A DNA stretch of 59,795 nt from an uncultured Monoglobus sp. (GCA_947630135.1 CANRGH010000015.1:1-59795), one strand, 5' to 3'. Positions 33,132-41,775 are shown, counted from the stretch's first letter. Notes: generated by a model not told the origin, from the sequence alone. Program-made: numbers and translations.

Positions 33132-33255
33132 AACGTAGTGAATAGCGAATAGGGCTCCCGAAAACGCTTGCGTTTTTGGGAAAGAGGAACCAACCTGCAA
33201 CGGGTGAAATTTCCCGCTTGCGGGAAATTGAACAAGCGAAAGGATTGGTGACGAC
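33132..33255 (+). repeat. Intergenic cassette: family III repeat + element I (copy A)
   Basis: AACGTAGTGAATAGCGAATAGG (33132-33152) then element I. Hairpin 1 is CCC-G-AAAACG-CTTG-CGTTTT-T-GGG, followed by the joining GGGAAAGAGGAAC, the ACCTGCAACGGGTGA segment, hairpin 2 AATTTCCCG-CTTG-CGGGAAATT (33208-33229), then ACAAGCGAAAGGATTGGTGACGAC, split here only for description. The AAAGGA serves as ribosome site of the next gene. Confidence 0.85.
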
Positions 33256-33459
33256 ATGCCGAGAGAGAAACCCGCTTATCGCGATAACTTGGAATCCGTT
33301 TTGAGGTTCCTTAGGGAAAAATACGGCGATAACCGACATCTTATGCTGATGTGCGACGTGCAGGAGTATACCGGGCGAAAGTACGGTTATTGCAAAAAGC
33401 ATTATTTGGCGGGGCGGAAGGATATTTCCGCCGAGACATTTGCACGGACGTTGAGCTAA
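33256..33459 (+). CDS. Small early protein, possibly winged-helix/excisionase-like
   Basis: 67 aa, basic. 'LMLMCDVQEYTGRKYGYCKK' followed by 'HYLAGRKDISAETFARTLS' has the spacing of a 'binding-motif plus wing' of excisionase-type proteins, but similarity is too weak to assert. Start ATG directly at the end of element I copy A. The stop overlaps the beginning of the next family III repeat. Confidence 0.55.
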   Translation: MPREKPAYRDNLESVLRFLREKYGDNRHLMLMCDVQEYTGRKYGYCKKHYLAGRKDISAETFARTLS

Positions 33460-33602
33460 CATAGCGATTAGGAATTAGCGAATAGCGAATAGGAGCGCCC
33501 GAAGGGCGCGGAAGAGGTAGAAAAGCTCTGCTTTTCAGAATGATACGCCCACCCTGTGGCGCGAGCCCCTCCGCCCCTCGCGCTTAGAAAGGATTGGTGA
33601 CG
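33460..33602 (+). repeat. Intergenic cassette: family III + hp0 + element II (copy 1)
   Basis: Family III (AACATAGCGATTAGG...) is followed by hp0 GCGCCC-GAA-GGGCGC, GAGGTA, hairpin GAAAAGC-TCT-GCTTTTC, the joining AGAATGATACGCCCACCC, and a stem GCGCGAG / CTCGCGC (33559-33565 / 33577-33583) around the 11-nt loop CCCCTCCGCCC. It ends in AGAAAGGATTGGTGACG before ATG 33603. Confidence 0.85.
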
Positions 33603-34268
33603 ATGCTTGACAAAGCTATTGTGTGTGGCTTATGCGGCGCGCTGTTGTTCGGCGGGCTGACCGCTGCGGCGATTGCGGCGGGGTGGTTCTTGGCGATAAT
33701 GGCGGCGGTGATACTGTTGTGTGCGGCGTTATACTGCGTGGCAGCAATCGCCGAGGCAAATGCCGAAACAGAGCCGCGACCGATCGCCGACGATGTGCGG
33801 CGGGTGAAAATCAAAGAAAAGCCGTGGGTTCGGAAATACTACAACGGCGAGTTTGACCCGGAAGATGACACATCCCGACCGGCAGAGCCGACAGCTGAAA
33901 CGGTCGCGACGAAGATCAGAAAATTTGTATTTTTAGAAAGGATAGCGAAAATGAAAGACTATACCCAAAGCATAAGGTATATGCGCGAGGAGAGGCCGAA
34001 ACAGAGCGAGGCGCACAGGCAGTATTACACAGACGCGATCGAGGCGATGAAACGTCTGACCCCGACGGAGCCGAAACGGAAATTAACAAGTCCGAACATG
34101 TTTTGTTCGCATTGTGGCAAAGAGTTTTGGTTCCGTAACGAGGGTGACCGGAAGCACGGCGAGCGCGTATGCAACAACTGCGGCCAACATATGAAGTGGG
34201 ATTGGTCGCGGACGGACTTAATGAAAATGAAAAAGCGCCCGGAGGCAGAGACCAAAACCGAGCGCTAA
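33603..34268 (+). CDS. Membrane protein with C-terminal zinc ribbon, hypothetical
   Basis: 221 aa. Two hydrophobic segments in the first 50 residues, a charged middle part, and a zinc ribbon near the end ('CSHCGKEFWFRN...CNNCGQHM', four Cys). The ATG at 33603 is used because AAAGGA precedes it; TTG and GTG codons just upstream belong to the element's tail. Phage early gene of unknown role. Confidence 0.65.
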   Translation: MLDKAIVCGLCGALLFGGLTAAAIAAGWFLAIMAAVILLCAALYCVAAIAEANAETEPRPIADDVRRVKIKEKPWVRKYYNGEFDPEDDTSRPAEPTAETVATKIRKFVFLERIAKMKDYTQSIRYMREERPKQSEAHRQYYTDAIEAMKRLTPTEPKRKLTSPNMFCSHCGKEFWFRNEGDRKHGERVCNNCGQHMKWDWSRTDLMKMKKRPEAETKTER

Positions 34269-34309
34269 GAGAAACAAGTTAAGTATAGCATAGGGGCGGG
34301 GATTTGTCA

Positions 34310-34545
34310 ACATAGTAATTAGCGATTAGCGAATAGCGAATAGGAATCCTCCCCCTCAGTCGCCTTCGGCGACAGCTCCCCCTCCCTTAAAAGGGAAGGG
34401 GAGCCAACGTAGTGATTAGCGAATAGGAAATAGGGCTTCCGCGGAACGCCAACGGAGTGCGTTTTGCGGGAAGGAGGAGCCGACCCGGAGCAGGTGAGAC
34501 TTTACTGCTTGCAGGAAAGCGAACAAGCGTAGGGATCGGCGACGA
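34310..34545 (+). repeat. Composite intergenic cassette: III + CCTCAGTC palindrome + III + element I (copy B)
   Basis: Family III at 34310-34344 and again at 34407-34432. Between them is a 'CCCCCTCAGTCGCC-TTC-GGCGACAGCTCCCCC' palindromic repeat (34346-34405). Element I copy B runs from 34433, with hairpin 2 CTTTACTG-CTTG-CAGGAAAG (34500-34519) and tail ACAAGCGTAGGGATCGGCGACGA. This accounts for the 295-nt gap between genes. Confidence 0.8.
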
Positions 34546-34563
34546 TGAAAGGAGAGAAACGAA

Positions 34564-34869
34564 ATGACAACAAAAGACTCAACAATCACGATAAGCGTAG
34601 ATGAAACGTCAAAGCTCGCGTCGTATTGTTGCCAAATATTTTTTGACCGGGAGTCAAAAAAGGGCATTAAAAATATTACGGTCGCCGCTAAAAAATTAGA
34701 GGAAATCAGCTTTTACTATGCGTTTCTGTTTGCGGTTATGTTTAACGACGAAAGAAGAAAAAAGATCGTGGAAGAGTATGACAGAAAAGAGGCCGAAGAG
34801 GCAGTCATAAAAAAGATGGGAGATGAATTGCCAAACTTAGTTAAGGATTTGTTTGGCGACATATTATGA
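34564..34869 (+). CDS. Phage protein, hypothetical
   Basis: 101 aa, mostly helical, with 'DRESKKGIKNITVAAKKLEE' and a hydrophobic helix 'SFYYAFLFAVMF', then a charged C-terminus. AAAGGAGAGAAACGAA precedes the ATG. An ATG at 34543, inside the tail of element I, opens a 20-codon frame that overlaps this start. The stop overlaps the next gene (ATGA). No family recognised. Confidence 0.6.
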   Translation: MTTKDSTITISVDETSKLASYCCQIFFDRESKKGIKNITVAAKKLEEISFYYAFLFAVMFNDERRKKIVEEYDRKEAEEAVIKKMGDELPNLVKDLFGDIL

Positions 34870-35075
34870 ATATGACACATCCGGATATTGATTTTGTTGA
34901 ACGTCACGGCTATACCCGTGAGCAGATGAACTTTTTGACAGGACCGGTCGGCGTGTGCAAAGAATGCGGTTGCGTGATCCCGGAAGGAGATGCATATATC
35001 AAAAGCACTGACGGTGTTTTTTGCAATATAGACTGCTGCCGCGATTACTATGAGATTGAGGAAATTTGTTATTGA
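34866..35075 (+). CDS. Small Cys-rich (zinc-finger-like) phage protein
   Basis: 69 aa. 'VCKECGCVIPEGDAYIKS' and 'VFCNIDCCRDYYE' give two CxxC-type pairs that could bind one zinc ion. Translationally coupled to the preceding gene by ATGA. Similar short zinc-finger proteins are common in early regions of Firmicutes phages. Confidence 0.65.
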   Translation: MNMTHPDIDFVERHGYTREQMNFLTGPVGVCKECGCVIPEGDAYIKSTDGVFCNIDCCRDYYEIEEICY

Positions 35076-35090
35076 TTGATAGAAGCGCCC

Positions 35091-35250
35091 AACATAGCTA
35101 TTAGTAATTAGAAAATAGTGATTAGAAGCGTGCGGAGCACGCAGGGCTCCCGAAAAGCCGACAGGCTTTTTGGGAAAGAGGAGCGGCCCTGCAGCGGTGA
35201 GGAAAGACCGCTTACGGGCTTTACGATAAAGCGAAAGGAGACGCGACGAT
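35091..35250 (+). repeat. Intergenic cassette: family III + hp0 + element I (copy C)
   Basis: Family III variant (35092-35127), hp0 GCGTGC-GGA-GCACGC (35128-35142), then element I: hairpin 1 AAAAGCC-GACA-GGCTTTT, GGGAAAGAGGAGC, hairpin 2 AAAG-A-CCG-CTTA-CGG-G-CTTT (35203-35222) and the tail AAGCGAAAGGAGACGCGACG containing the ribosome site of the ATPase gene. Confidence 0.85.
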
Positions 35251-36558
35251 ATGAAAATTACACGAGGAAGGATCGCGGGGGCGCATAAGGTGGTTGTTTA
35301 TGGGCCGGAAGGCATCGGAAAGACCACATTTGCGTCGAGGTTCCCCGACCCGCTGTTTATCGACACCGAGGGGAGCACAAAGTATTTGGACGTGGCAAGG
35401 CTGCCGAAGCCCGAGAGCTGGAACGAACTTTTGCAGGAGATCAAATGGGTTATTGAAAATCCCGACTGCTGCAAGACGCTTGTTATCGACACGATCGACT
35501 GGGCGGAGCGGCTTTGCGTTGAGCACGTACTCAAGGAAAACGGCAAAAACGGCATTGAGGACTTCGGATACGGCAAGGGTTACATATATGTCGCCGAGGC
35601 CTTTGAAAAGAGTTTGAAGCTATTGGATGAGGTTATTAGACGCGGCATAAACGTTGTGCTCACTGCACACTGTCTGATCAGAAAATTTGAACAGCCTGAT
35701 GAGATGGGCGCTTATGACAGATACGAGCTGAAGCTCGGCAAAAAGACGGCGTCTCAGACCGCGCCGCTCGTTAAGGAATGGTCTGATATGCTGCTTTTTG
35801 CCAACTACAAGACCGTGTCGGTCGCGACCGACGACAAGGGCAAAAATCACAAGGCCCAGGGCGGAAGACGCGTTATGTATACCGCTCATCACCCCTGCTG
35901 GGACGCAAAAAACAGACACGGCCTCGATGATGAGCTTGATTTTGATTTTAAGTATATCGCGCATATATTCGATGAGCCGACGCGGACCGCGACAAAAAAG
36001 GAAATCGAACGTGAAGAGACCGAGAAGGTCGAGCGGGAGTTTGAGGCGGCGATAGATGAGGAGGAGAACCCCCCTCAGTCGGCTGCGCAGGCAGATCCCC
36101 CGAGGGGGAGCCAAAATAACGAACCCCTCTCAGTCAGCTCCGCTGACAGCTCTCCTCAAGGGGCGAGTCGGGCGGATAATATCCGCCCCTACGGTGATGC
36201 GGGGAGGCGGGACGTCGAGGGCGCCGTCCCCTACGAAGATGGGGGGAGGCGGGACGTCGAGGGCGCCGTCCCCTACGAAGATGGGGGGAGGCGGGACGTC
36301 GAGGCGCCGTCCCCTACGGAAACTTCCGGAAGCCGGAAGAGAGGGAAGGCGAGGATTCCGCCGGAGCTTCGGAAGCTCATGGAGAACAGCGCCGTGACGG
36401 AGGAGGATATTCAAAAAGCTGTTTCTAAAAAGGGATATTTCCCGGCTGATATGACGATCGAGGATTATCCCGAGGACTTTGTTAAAGACTGCCTGATCGG
36501 GGCATGGGATCAGGTTTACGACATGATCTTGAAAGACGCCGACGACATGCCGTTTTGA
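35251..36558 (+). CDS. Sak4-like phage recombination ATPase (AAA_24) with repeat-derived insert
   Basis: 435 aa. Walker A 'GPEGIGKTT' (18-26), Walker B-like 'TLVIDTIDWAE', and a core extending to about residue 250 ('YTAHHPCWDAKNRHGLDD'). Such RecA-like ATPases work in phage single-strand annealing. Residues about 272-360 are encoded by genomic palindromic repeats (36064-36330), including a 14-residue unit EDGGRRDVEGAVPY in tandem. The ancestral frame resumes after them and ends 'YDMILKDADDMPF'. It is followed by a DUF669 gene, the usual partner order. Confidence 0.88.
   Translation: MKITRGRIAGAHKVVVYGPEGIGKTTFASRFPDPLFIDTEGSTKYLDVARLPKPESWNELLQEIKWVIENPDCCKTLVIDTIDWAERLCVEHVLKENGKNGIEDFGYGKGYIYVAEAFEKSLKLLDEVIRRGINVVLTAHCLIRKFEQPDEMGAYDRYELKLGKKTASQTAPLVKEWSDMLLFANYKTVSVATDDKGKNHKAQGGRRVMYTAHHPCWDAKNRHGLDDELDFDFKYIAHIFDEPTRTATKKEIEREETEKVEREFEAAIDEEENPPQSAAQADPPRGSQNNEPLSVSSADSSPQGASRADNIRPYGDAGRRDVEGAVPYEDGGRRDVEGAVPYEDGGRRDVEAPSPTETSGSRKRGKARIPPELRKLMENSAVTEEDIQKAVSKKGYFPADMTIEDYPEDFVKDCLIGAWDQVYDMILKDADDMPF
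36064..36330 (+). repeat. In-frame cluster of genomic palindromic repeats inside the ATPase gene
   Basis: Contains two 'CCCCTCAGTCGGCTGCGCAG'-type repeats, the CGGGCGGATAATATCCGCCC palindrome (36169-36188), and a 42-bp unit (starting GGGGAGGCGGGACGTCGAGG) repeated from 36201, 36243 and 36285. The third copy is one base shorter, which restores the reading frame of the host gene. Related pieces are in the MITE-like element at 12685-12941. Confidence 0.85.
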
Positions 36559-36592
36559 TAAAAATTTGAAAATTTGAGAGGAGAAACATATT

Positions 36593-37042
36593 ATGGCAAA
36601 CGATAGAGAATATTCATGGGACGATACCATTGTAAATGACGAGCCCGAATTTGTGCTGCTACCCGACGGGGAATATGAATACGAAGTCAAGAGCTTTGAG
36701 AGGCAGAGATACCAGGGCAGCGCGAAAGAGAACGGACTGCCGCCGTGCAATATGGCGATCCTGAACCTTGAGATCAAAAACGACAAGGGTCTGTGCAGCG
36801 TTCGCGAAAGGCTGTATTTGCACAGCCGCTGCGAGGGGCTGCTGAGCGCGTTTTTTGTCAGCATAGGTCAGAAAAAGAAGGGCGAAAAGCTCGCGATGGA
36901 CTGGAACAAGGTCGTCGGGGCGAAAGGCAGATGCAAGCTGGGACACAGAGAGTACAACGGCGAAAAATACAACCAGGTCACAAGATTCCTGCCGCCCGAT
37001 GAAAACGCATCGAACAAAACATACACGCCCGGGAGGTTCTAA
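36593..37042 (+). CDS. DUF669-family phage protein (ssDNA-binding-like)
   Basis: 149 aa. 'EFVLLPDGEYEYEVKSFERQ', 'CNMAILNLEIKND' and the terminal 'GRF' match DUF669, a phage family almost always found next to Sak4-like ATPases and thought to act as single-strand DNA-binding or annealing partner. Its stop overlaps the helicase start (TAATG). GAGAGGAGAAAC precedes the ATG. Confidence 0.88.
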   Translation: MANDREYSWDDTIVNDEPEFVLLPDGEYEYEVKSFERQRYQGSAKENGLPPCNMAILNLEIKNDKGLCSVRERLYLHSRCEGLLSAFFVSIGQKKKGEKLAMDWNKVVGAKGRCKLGHREYNGEKYNQVTRFLPPDENASNKTYTPGRF

Positions 37043-38631
37043 TGAGCACAACAGAGCTGAGACCGTATCAGGAGCACGCGGAACGCGCTGTTTTTGACGA
37101 ATGGGACGCGGGACGCAATCGGACTTTGCTTGTGCTGCCGACGGGGACCGGAAAGACTATTGTGTTCTCAAAAATTACCGAAGAATGCGTAAAGCGCGGA
37201 GAGCGGGTCTTGATACTCGCTCATCGCGCCGAGCTGCTGTCCCAGGCCGCGGATAAAATATATAAGACAACGGGCCTGAGGTGCGCGGTCGAAAAGGCGG
37301 AAAGCAGCTGTCTTGACAGTTTTTACAGAATAGTCGTCGGCTCGGTCCAGACGCTTATGCGGCGGCAGAGGCTTGAACAGTTCGATCGTGACTATTTTGA
37401 CACGATAATCATTGACGAGGCGCACCACTGCCTGTCGCAGAGCTATATGAACATTATCGAATATTTCAGCGGCGCAAAGCTGCTCGGCGTCACGGCGACG
37501 CCCGACCGGGGAGACAGGCAGAACCTCGGCAAGGTTTTTGACAGCCTGGCGTTTGAATACACGCTGCCGAAGGCGATAAAAGAGGGATATTTGTGCCCGA
37601 TAAAAGCGCAGACCATACCGCTTAAGATTGATATAAGCGAGGTCGGAGTTCAAGCGGGGGATTTCAAGGCGGCCGATATAGACACCGCCTTGGAGCCGTA
37701 TTTGTTCAAAATAGCCGATGAAATGGCCGATCTGTGCAAAAACAGAAAAACGGTCGCGTTTCTGCCGCTGGTCAACACAAGTCAAAAATTTGCGGATATA
37801 TTAAACATGATGGGATTTAAAGCCGCCGAGGTGCACGGCACCAGTTCGGACAGAGCGGAAGTACTCAGAGACTTCGCAAACGGCAAATACAACGTGCTGT
37901 GTAATTCCATGCTGCTTACAGAGGGCTGGGACTGCCCGGATGTTGATTGTATCATCGTGCTGCGGCCCACGAAGGTCAGAAGCCTTTACTGCCAGATGGT
38001 AGGGCGCGGAACAAGGACGGCTCCCGGAAAAACAGATCTGCTGCTGCCCGACTTTTTATGGAACACGGAACGGCACGAACTGTGCAGACCCGCAAATCTC
38101 ATTTGCGAGAGCGCCGAGGTTGCCGAGAAGATGACAAAAAACATCGAGGCCGCCGAGGGGCCGATCGACATTGAGGAAGCCGAAAGAAAAGCGAGCGAGG
38201 ACGTTATCGCGGAGCGCGAAGAGGCGCTTGCGAAACAGTTGGCCGAGATGAAAAAACGGTCGCGCAGACTGGTTGACCCGCTGCAGTTTGAAATGAGCAT
38301 ACAGGCCGAGGACTTGGCGGGATATGTGCCGAGCTTCGGCTGGGAGATGGGGCCGCCCTCGGACGCGCAGAAAAAGACGCTTGAAAAATACGGCATATTC
38401 CCCGACGAGATAGAGAACTCGGGCAAGGCGGCAAAAATACTTGACCGCCTCGCAAAGCGCAGAGATTTGGGCCTTACGACGCCCAAACAAATTCGATTTT
38501 TGGAAGGAAAGGGATTTAAGCATGTGGGGACATGGCAGTTCGTTGACGCGAACAATATGATTTCAAGGATCGCGTCGAACAACTGGCGCGTGCCGCGCGC
38601 CGTCGATCCCGCGGAATATAAACCGGCTTGA
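37042..38631 (+). CDS. SF2 DEAH-box helicase
   Basis: 529 aa. Motif I 'LPTGTGKTIVFS', motif II 'IDEAHHC', motif III 'GVTATPDR', and motifs V/VI 'GWDCPDVDCIIVLRPT' and 'QMVGRGTRT'. The C-terminal 150 residues include a charged helix and a region seen in phage helicases of this type. ATP-dependent unwinding during phage replication or recombination. Coupled to DUF669 through a TAATG overlap. Confidence 0.93.
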   Translation: MSTTELRPYQEHAERAVFDEWDAGRNRTLLVLPTGTGKTIVFSKITEECVKRGERVLILAHRAELLSQAADKIYKTTGLRCAVEKAESSCLDSFYRIVVGSVQTLMRRQRLEQFDRDYFDTIIIDEAHHCLSQSYMNIIEYFSGAKLLGVTATPDRGDRQNLGKVFDSLAFEYTLPKAIKEGYLCPIKAQTIPLKIDISEVGVQAGDFKAADIDTALEPYLFKIADEMADLCKNRKTVAFLPLVNTSQKFADILNMMGFKAAEVHGTSSDRAEVLRDFANGKYNVLCNSMLLTEGWDCPDVDCIIVLRPTKVRSLYCQMVGRGTRTAPGKTDLLLPDFLWNTERHELCRPANLICESAEVAEKMTKNIEAAEGPIDIEEAERKASEDVIAEREEALAKQLAEMKKRSRRLVDPLQFEMSIQAEDLAGYVPSFGWEMGPPSDAQKKTLEKYGIFPDEIENSGKAAKILDRLAKRRDLGLTTPKQIRFLEGKGFKHVGTWQFVDANNMISRIASNNWRVPRAVDPAEYKPA

Positions 38632-38648
38632 ACTTAGGAGACTGACAA

Positions 38649-40916
38649 ATGGACGAAAGACAAGACCTGCTTGAATTGCTTGAACATATTAACCCTTTAA
38701 GCTGCGATTATCAAGAATGGCTGAACGTCGGCATGGCGCTTAAGCACGAGGGATATTACGCTAAAGACTGGGATGATTGGAGCCGACGCGACGCGGACAG
38801 ATACCACCCGGGCGAATGCTTTAAAAAATGGAGCGGTTTCGGCGGGAGCGACACGCCCGTCACGGCGGGAACGATCGTTAAAATGGCGAAGGACAGAGGT
38901 TATGTTTTTCACAGGCCCGACAAAGAGCTGGACTGGAACGACGCGATCGGCGGCGCCAACGAGCTCAAGATCATTGACGAGGCGTGGGTCGAGAGCCGCG
39001 AATTTGCGATACCCGAAAATTGGGATCCTGCCGCTCAGCTGATCACATACCTTGACACGTTGTTTGAGGCGGGCGAGAATGTCGGCTATGTCACAGAGAG
39101 CTGGGAGAAAGACGGGAAAATGCTGCCGTCAAAAGGCTGCTGGGACAGAACGGCGGGACAGCTGATAGAAGAGCTTTCAAAGTGCGGCGAAGATATAGGC
39201 GCGGTGATCGGCGACTGCAACGAAAAAGCGGGGGCGTGGATACGCTTTAATCCGCTTGACGGGAAAGGCGTTAAAAACAGCAACGTTACCGAGTTCAGAT
39301 ACGCGCTGGTCGAATCCGACACGATCGAGCCGGAGCGGCAAAAGGCGCTTATCGAGGAGCTTGAACTCCCGGTCGCCTGCCTTGTTTACAGCGGCGGGAA
39401 GAGCCTGCACGCAATCGTGAAGATCGACGCGTACAATCAGACCGATTACCGCTCCAAAGTTGATTATCTCTATAAGGTCTGCGAGAAGAACGGACTGAGC
39501 GTTGACAAGCAAAACAAAAATCCGTCCCGCCTTTCGCGTATGCCGGGAGTTATTCGCAACGGAAAAAAACAGTACCTTTTAGCGACGAACATAGGTAAGT
39601 CAAGCTTTGAGGAGTGGAAGGAATGGATCGAATCGGTAACCGATGATCTGCCGGAGCCCGAGAGCATGGCGGAGGTTTGGGATAACCTGCCCGAACTGTC
39701 GCCGGTGCTGATCGACGGTATATTGCGCCGGGGCCACAAAATGCTGGTCGCGGGACCGTCGAAGGCGGGAAAGTCGTACATACTGATCGAACTGTGTATA
39801 GCGATCGCCGAGGGCGAAAAATGGCTCGGCAAAAGCTGCGCAAAGGGGCGCGTGCTGTACGTTAATCTGGAGCTTGACAAGGCCAGCTGTTTTCACCGAT
39901 TCAAAGATGTTTACACCGCGCTCGGCATCGCTCCGAACAACCTTTTGAACATAGATATTTGGAACCTGCGCGGAAAGTCAATGCCGATGGACAAGCTTGC
40001 GCCGAAGCTGATAAGGCGGGCGGCAAAAAAGAACTATATCGCTATCATCATTGACCCGATATATAAAATAATCACGGGTGATGAGAACAGCGCCGATCAG
40101 ATGGCGCGGTTCTGCAACCAATTTGACAAGGTATGCACGGAGCTCGGCTGCGCGGTGATATACTGCCACCATCACAGCAAGGGCGCTCAGGGCGGCAAAA
40201 AGAGCATGGACAGAGCCTCCGGCAGCGGCGTGTTTGCCAGAGACCCCGACGCGCTGATCGATCTGATCGAGCTAAATATGACAGAGGCGCTCAAAAAGCA
40301 GCAGATAAACAGAGCGGTTTGCGCTGTGTGCGCCGAGGCGCTTAAAAAAGCGGGCAAATTAAGCGATGTGCCGCGGGACGATATTGTAAGCGAGAAAACA
40401 GCCGTTAAAGCTCTGGAGGAATATTTGAGGCCGCGAGAGCGTGAGGACGCCATGCGCGAGGTGGAAAAAGCGCGCGAAAAGGCAAAACATATCAAGGCGT
40501 GGAGAATAGAGGGTACGCTGCGCGAATTTGAGGCGTTCGAGCCGATAAATCTGTATTTCGACTTCCCGATACACAGACCGGATATAGACGACGCGCTTAA
40601 AGATATAAAGCCCGAGAGTGACAGGCCGATATGGGAGAAAAGCAAAGGCAAGCAGAAAGAGACCGCAGAACAGAAAAAAGATAAGTTTCTGAACGCGATC
40701 AAATATTGCAATTTCGGCGATCCGCCGACTATACATCAGCTGGCGAACGCTTTGGGCAAATCAAAAGATACTCCAATGCCGTTGAGAACAGTCAGAAACT
40801 GGATCGAAAAGTTCGGTTATAAAACAGATGGAAACGGTTTTGTGGTTAAAGATGAAGGGCAAGAAAACAGTGCCAAAAAGCAAAATAACAGTGCCAAAAA
40901 TACACAAAAACAGTAG
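38649..40916 (+). CDS. Phage primase-helicase replication protein (PriCT-2 / AEP-like / RepA-like ATPase)
   Basis: 755 aa. Residues about 1-85 are a PriCT-2 type domain ('CDYQEWLNVGMALKHEG', 'KWSGFGG'). About 170-310 is a primase-like domain with 'CLVYSGGKSLHAIVKID' and 'NPSRLSRMPGVIRNGKKQ'. About 355-530 is a RecA-like ATPase with Walker A 'GPSKAGKSYILIEL' and Walker B 'YIAIIIDPIYKI'. A C-terminal winged-helix-like region follows. It probably initiates phage replication; its last codons already lie in the iteron-like repeats that follow. Confidence 0.88.
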   Translation: MDERQDLLELLEHINPLSCDYQEWLNVGMALKHEGYYAKDWDDWSRRDADRYHPGECFKKWSGFGGSDTPVTAGTIVKMAKDRGYVFHRPDKELDWNDAIGGANELKIIDEAWVESREFAIPENWDPAAQLITYLDTLFEAGENVGYVTESWEKDGKMLPSKGCWDRTAGQLIEELSKCGEDIGAVIGDCNEKAGAWIRFNPLDGKGVKNSNVTEFRYALVESDTIEPERQKALIEELELPVACLVYSGGKSLHAIVKIDAYNQTDYRSKVDYLYKVCEKNGLSVDKQNKNPSRLSRMPGVIRNGKKQYLLATNIGKSSFEEWKEWIESVTDDLPEPESMAEVWDNLPELSPVLIDGILRRGHKMLVAGPSKAGKSYILIELCIAIAEGEKWLGKSCAKGRVLYVNLELDKASCFHRFKDVYTALGIAPNNLLNIDIWNLRGKSMPMDKLAPKLIRRAAKKNYIAIIIDPIYKIITGDENSADQMARFCNQFDKVCTELGCAVIYCHHHSKGAQGGKKSMDRASGSGVFARDPDALIDLIELNMTEALKKQQINRAVCAVCAEALKKAGKLSDVPRDDIVSEKTAVKALEEYLRPREREDAMREVEKAREKAKHIKAWRIEGTLREFEAFEPINLYFDFPIHRPDIDDALKDIKPESDRPIWEKSKGKQKETAEQKKDKFLNAIKYCNFGDPPTIHQLANALGKSKDTPMPLRTVRNWIEKFGYKTDGNGFVVKDEGQENSAKKQNNSAKNTQKQ

Positions 40917-41130
40917 TGCACAACAAAAAAACAGTGCCAAAAACGTTGTGCCAATGGCACTCAAAAATGGCAATTATGCAATTTTAACAAGGGCGATTGT
41001 GCCAAACATATATTTGGCACTTGGCACTTTCAGCAATATGCACAAAAATATACAACTATATGACGACAAAAAAACAGTGCCAACAGTAAAAAATGGCAAT
41101 TTTTCAGTGCCAAAATGGTGTGCCAGAATA
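40868..41130 (+). other. Putative phage replication origin with GTGCCA iterons
   Basis: The hexamer GTGCCA occurs about nine times in direct orientation, mostly within ACAGTGCCAAAAA, plus TTGGCAC at 41013-41027. Copies start inside the 3' end of the primase gene and continue through an AT-rich gap ending in TATATATACTACGTATATATA (41130-41150 region). Iterons next to the initiator gene are typical of origins. This fills most of the 353-nt gap. Confidence 0.75.
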
Positions 41131-41170
41131 TATATACTACGTATATATATTTTACGTTTTTGCAAACGTC

Positions 41171-41228
41171 ATGTGTGTAGGTGTGGGAAAGGACTTAAAA
41201 GTCGTCCTTTCCCCACCCCCTACACATG
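41171..41228 (+). other. Long hairpin next to the origin
   Basis: GTGTAGG-T-GTGGGAAAGGAC pairs with GTCCTTTCCCCAC-CCCC-TACAC around a TTAAAAGTC loop. There is no T-run right after the stem. It could be a terminator of the replication transcript or part of the origin (strand-initiation signal). Confidence 0.6.
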
Positions 41229-41269
41229 ACACGATGACCAAATTTTTAATTTTTAGGAGTTAACGAAAA

Positions 41270-41695
41270 ATGGAAAATATTTTTGAAAATGAACATCCGG
41301 CGAAAATTGAGTTTTTTATGGCGATGATCCCGCCGACCGTGACGCACCAGGAGAAAAAAGCGGCGGCGAAAAACGGGAGGATAGTTTTTTACGAGCCGCC
41401 GGAGCTCAAAGACGCGAGAAATAAGCTGGAGGCGCATCTTAGCAGGCACAAGCCCGATAAGCCTTTTTTGAGCGGTGTGAGACTTTTGACAAAGTGGTGC
41501 TTTCCTCGAGGCAAACACAGGGACGGTGAATACAAGACCACGAGGCCCGACACCGATAATCTTCAAAAGCTGCTCAAGGATTGCATGACAAAGGTCGGCT
41601 TCTGGAAAGACGACGCGCTTGTGGCAAGTGAGATAGTCGAAAAATTCTGGGCCGAGATACCGGGGATATATATTTTGATTGAGGAGGTTGAGTGA
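41270..41695 (+). CDS. RusA-like Holliday junction resolvase
   Basis: 141 aa. 'TTRPDTDNLQKLLKDCMTK' and 'VGFWKDDALVASEIVEKFW' carry the conserved Asp residues of the RusA endonuclease family, which cuts Holliday junctions in phage recombination. TTTTTAGGAGTT precedes the ATG. It follows the origin region and overlaps the open frame of the next gene. Confidence 0.9.
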   Translation: MENIFENEHPAKIEFFMAMIPPTVTHQEKKAAAKNGRIVFYEPPELKDARNKLEAHLSRHKPDKPFLSGVRLLTKWCFPRGKHRDGEYKTTRPDTDNLQKLLKDCMTKVGFWKDDALVASEIVEKFWAEIPGIYILIEEVE

Positions 41696-41732
41696 CTGCG
41701 GTAACGGCGGTAACGGCGGAAAAAGAGATAGA

Positions 41733-41758
41733 CCATTTTCGCGGCTTCGCGAAAATGG
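41733..41758 (+). repeat. Perfect 11-bp hairpin just before a ribosome site
   Basis: CCATTTTCGCG-GCTT-CGCGAAAATGG followed by TGGAAAGGAGAGACGGC and the GTG of the next gene. Same layout (variable stem, small loop, ribosome site) as elements I and II but without their conserved joining sequences. The preceding GGTAACGGC is a tandem 9-mer. Confidence 0.65.
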
Positions 41759-41775
41759 TGGAAAGGAGAGACGGC

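Noticed and set aside
40828-41229. 133-codon plus-strand frame rich in Val-Pro-Lys repeats over the end of the primase gene
   Set aside because: It is a second reading of the GTGCCA iterons in another frame; no ribosome site and low-complexity product.
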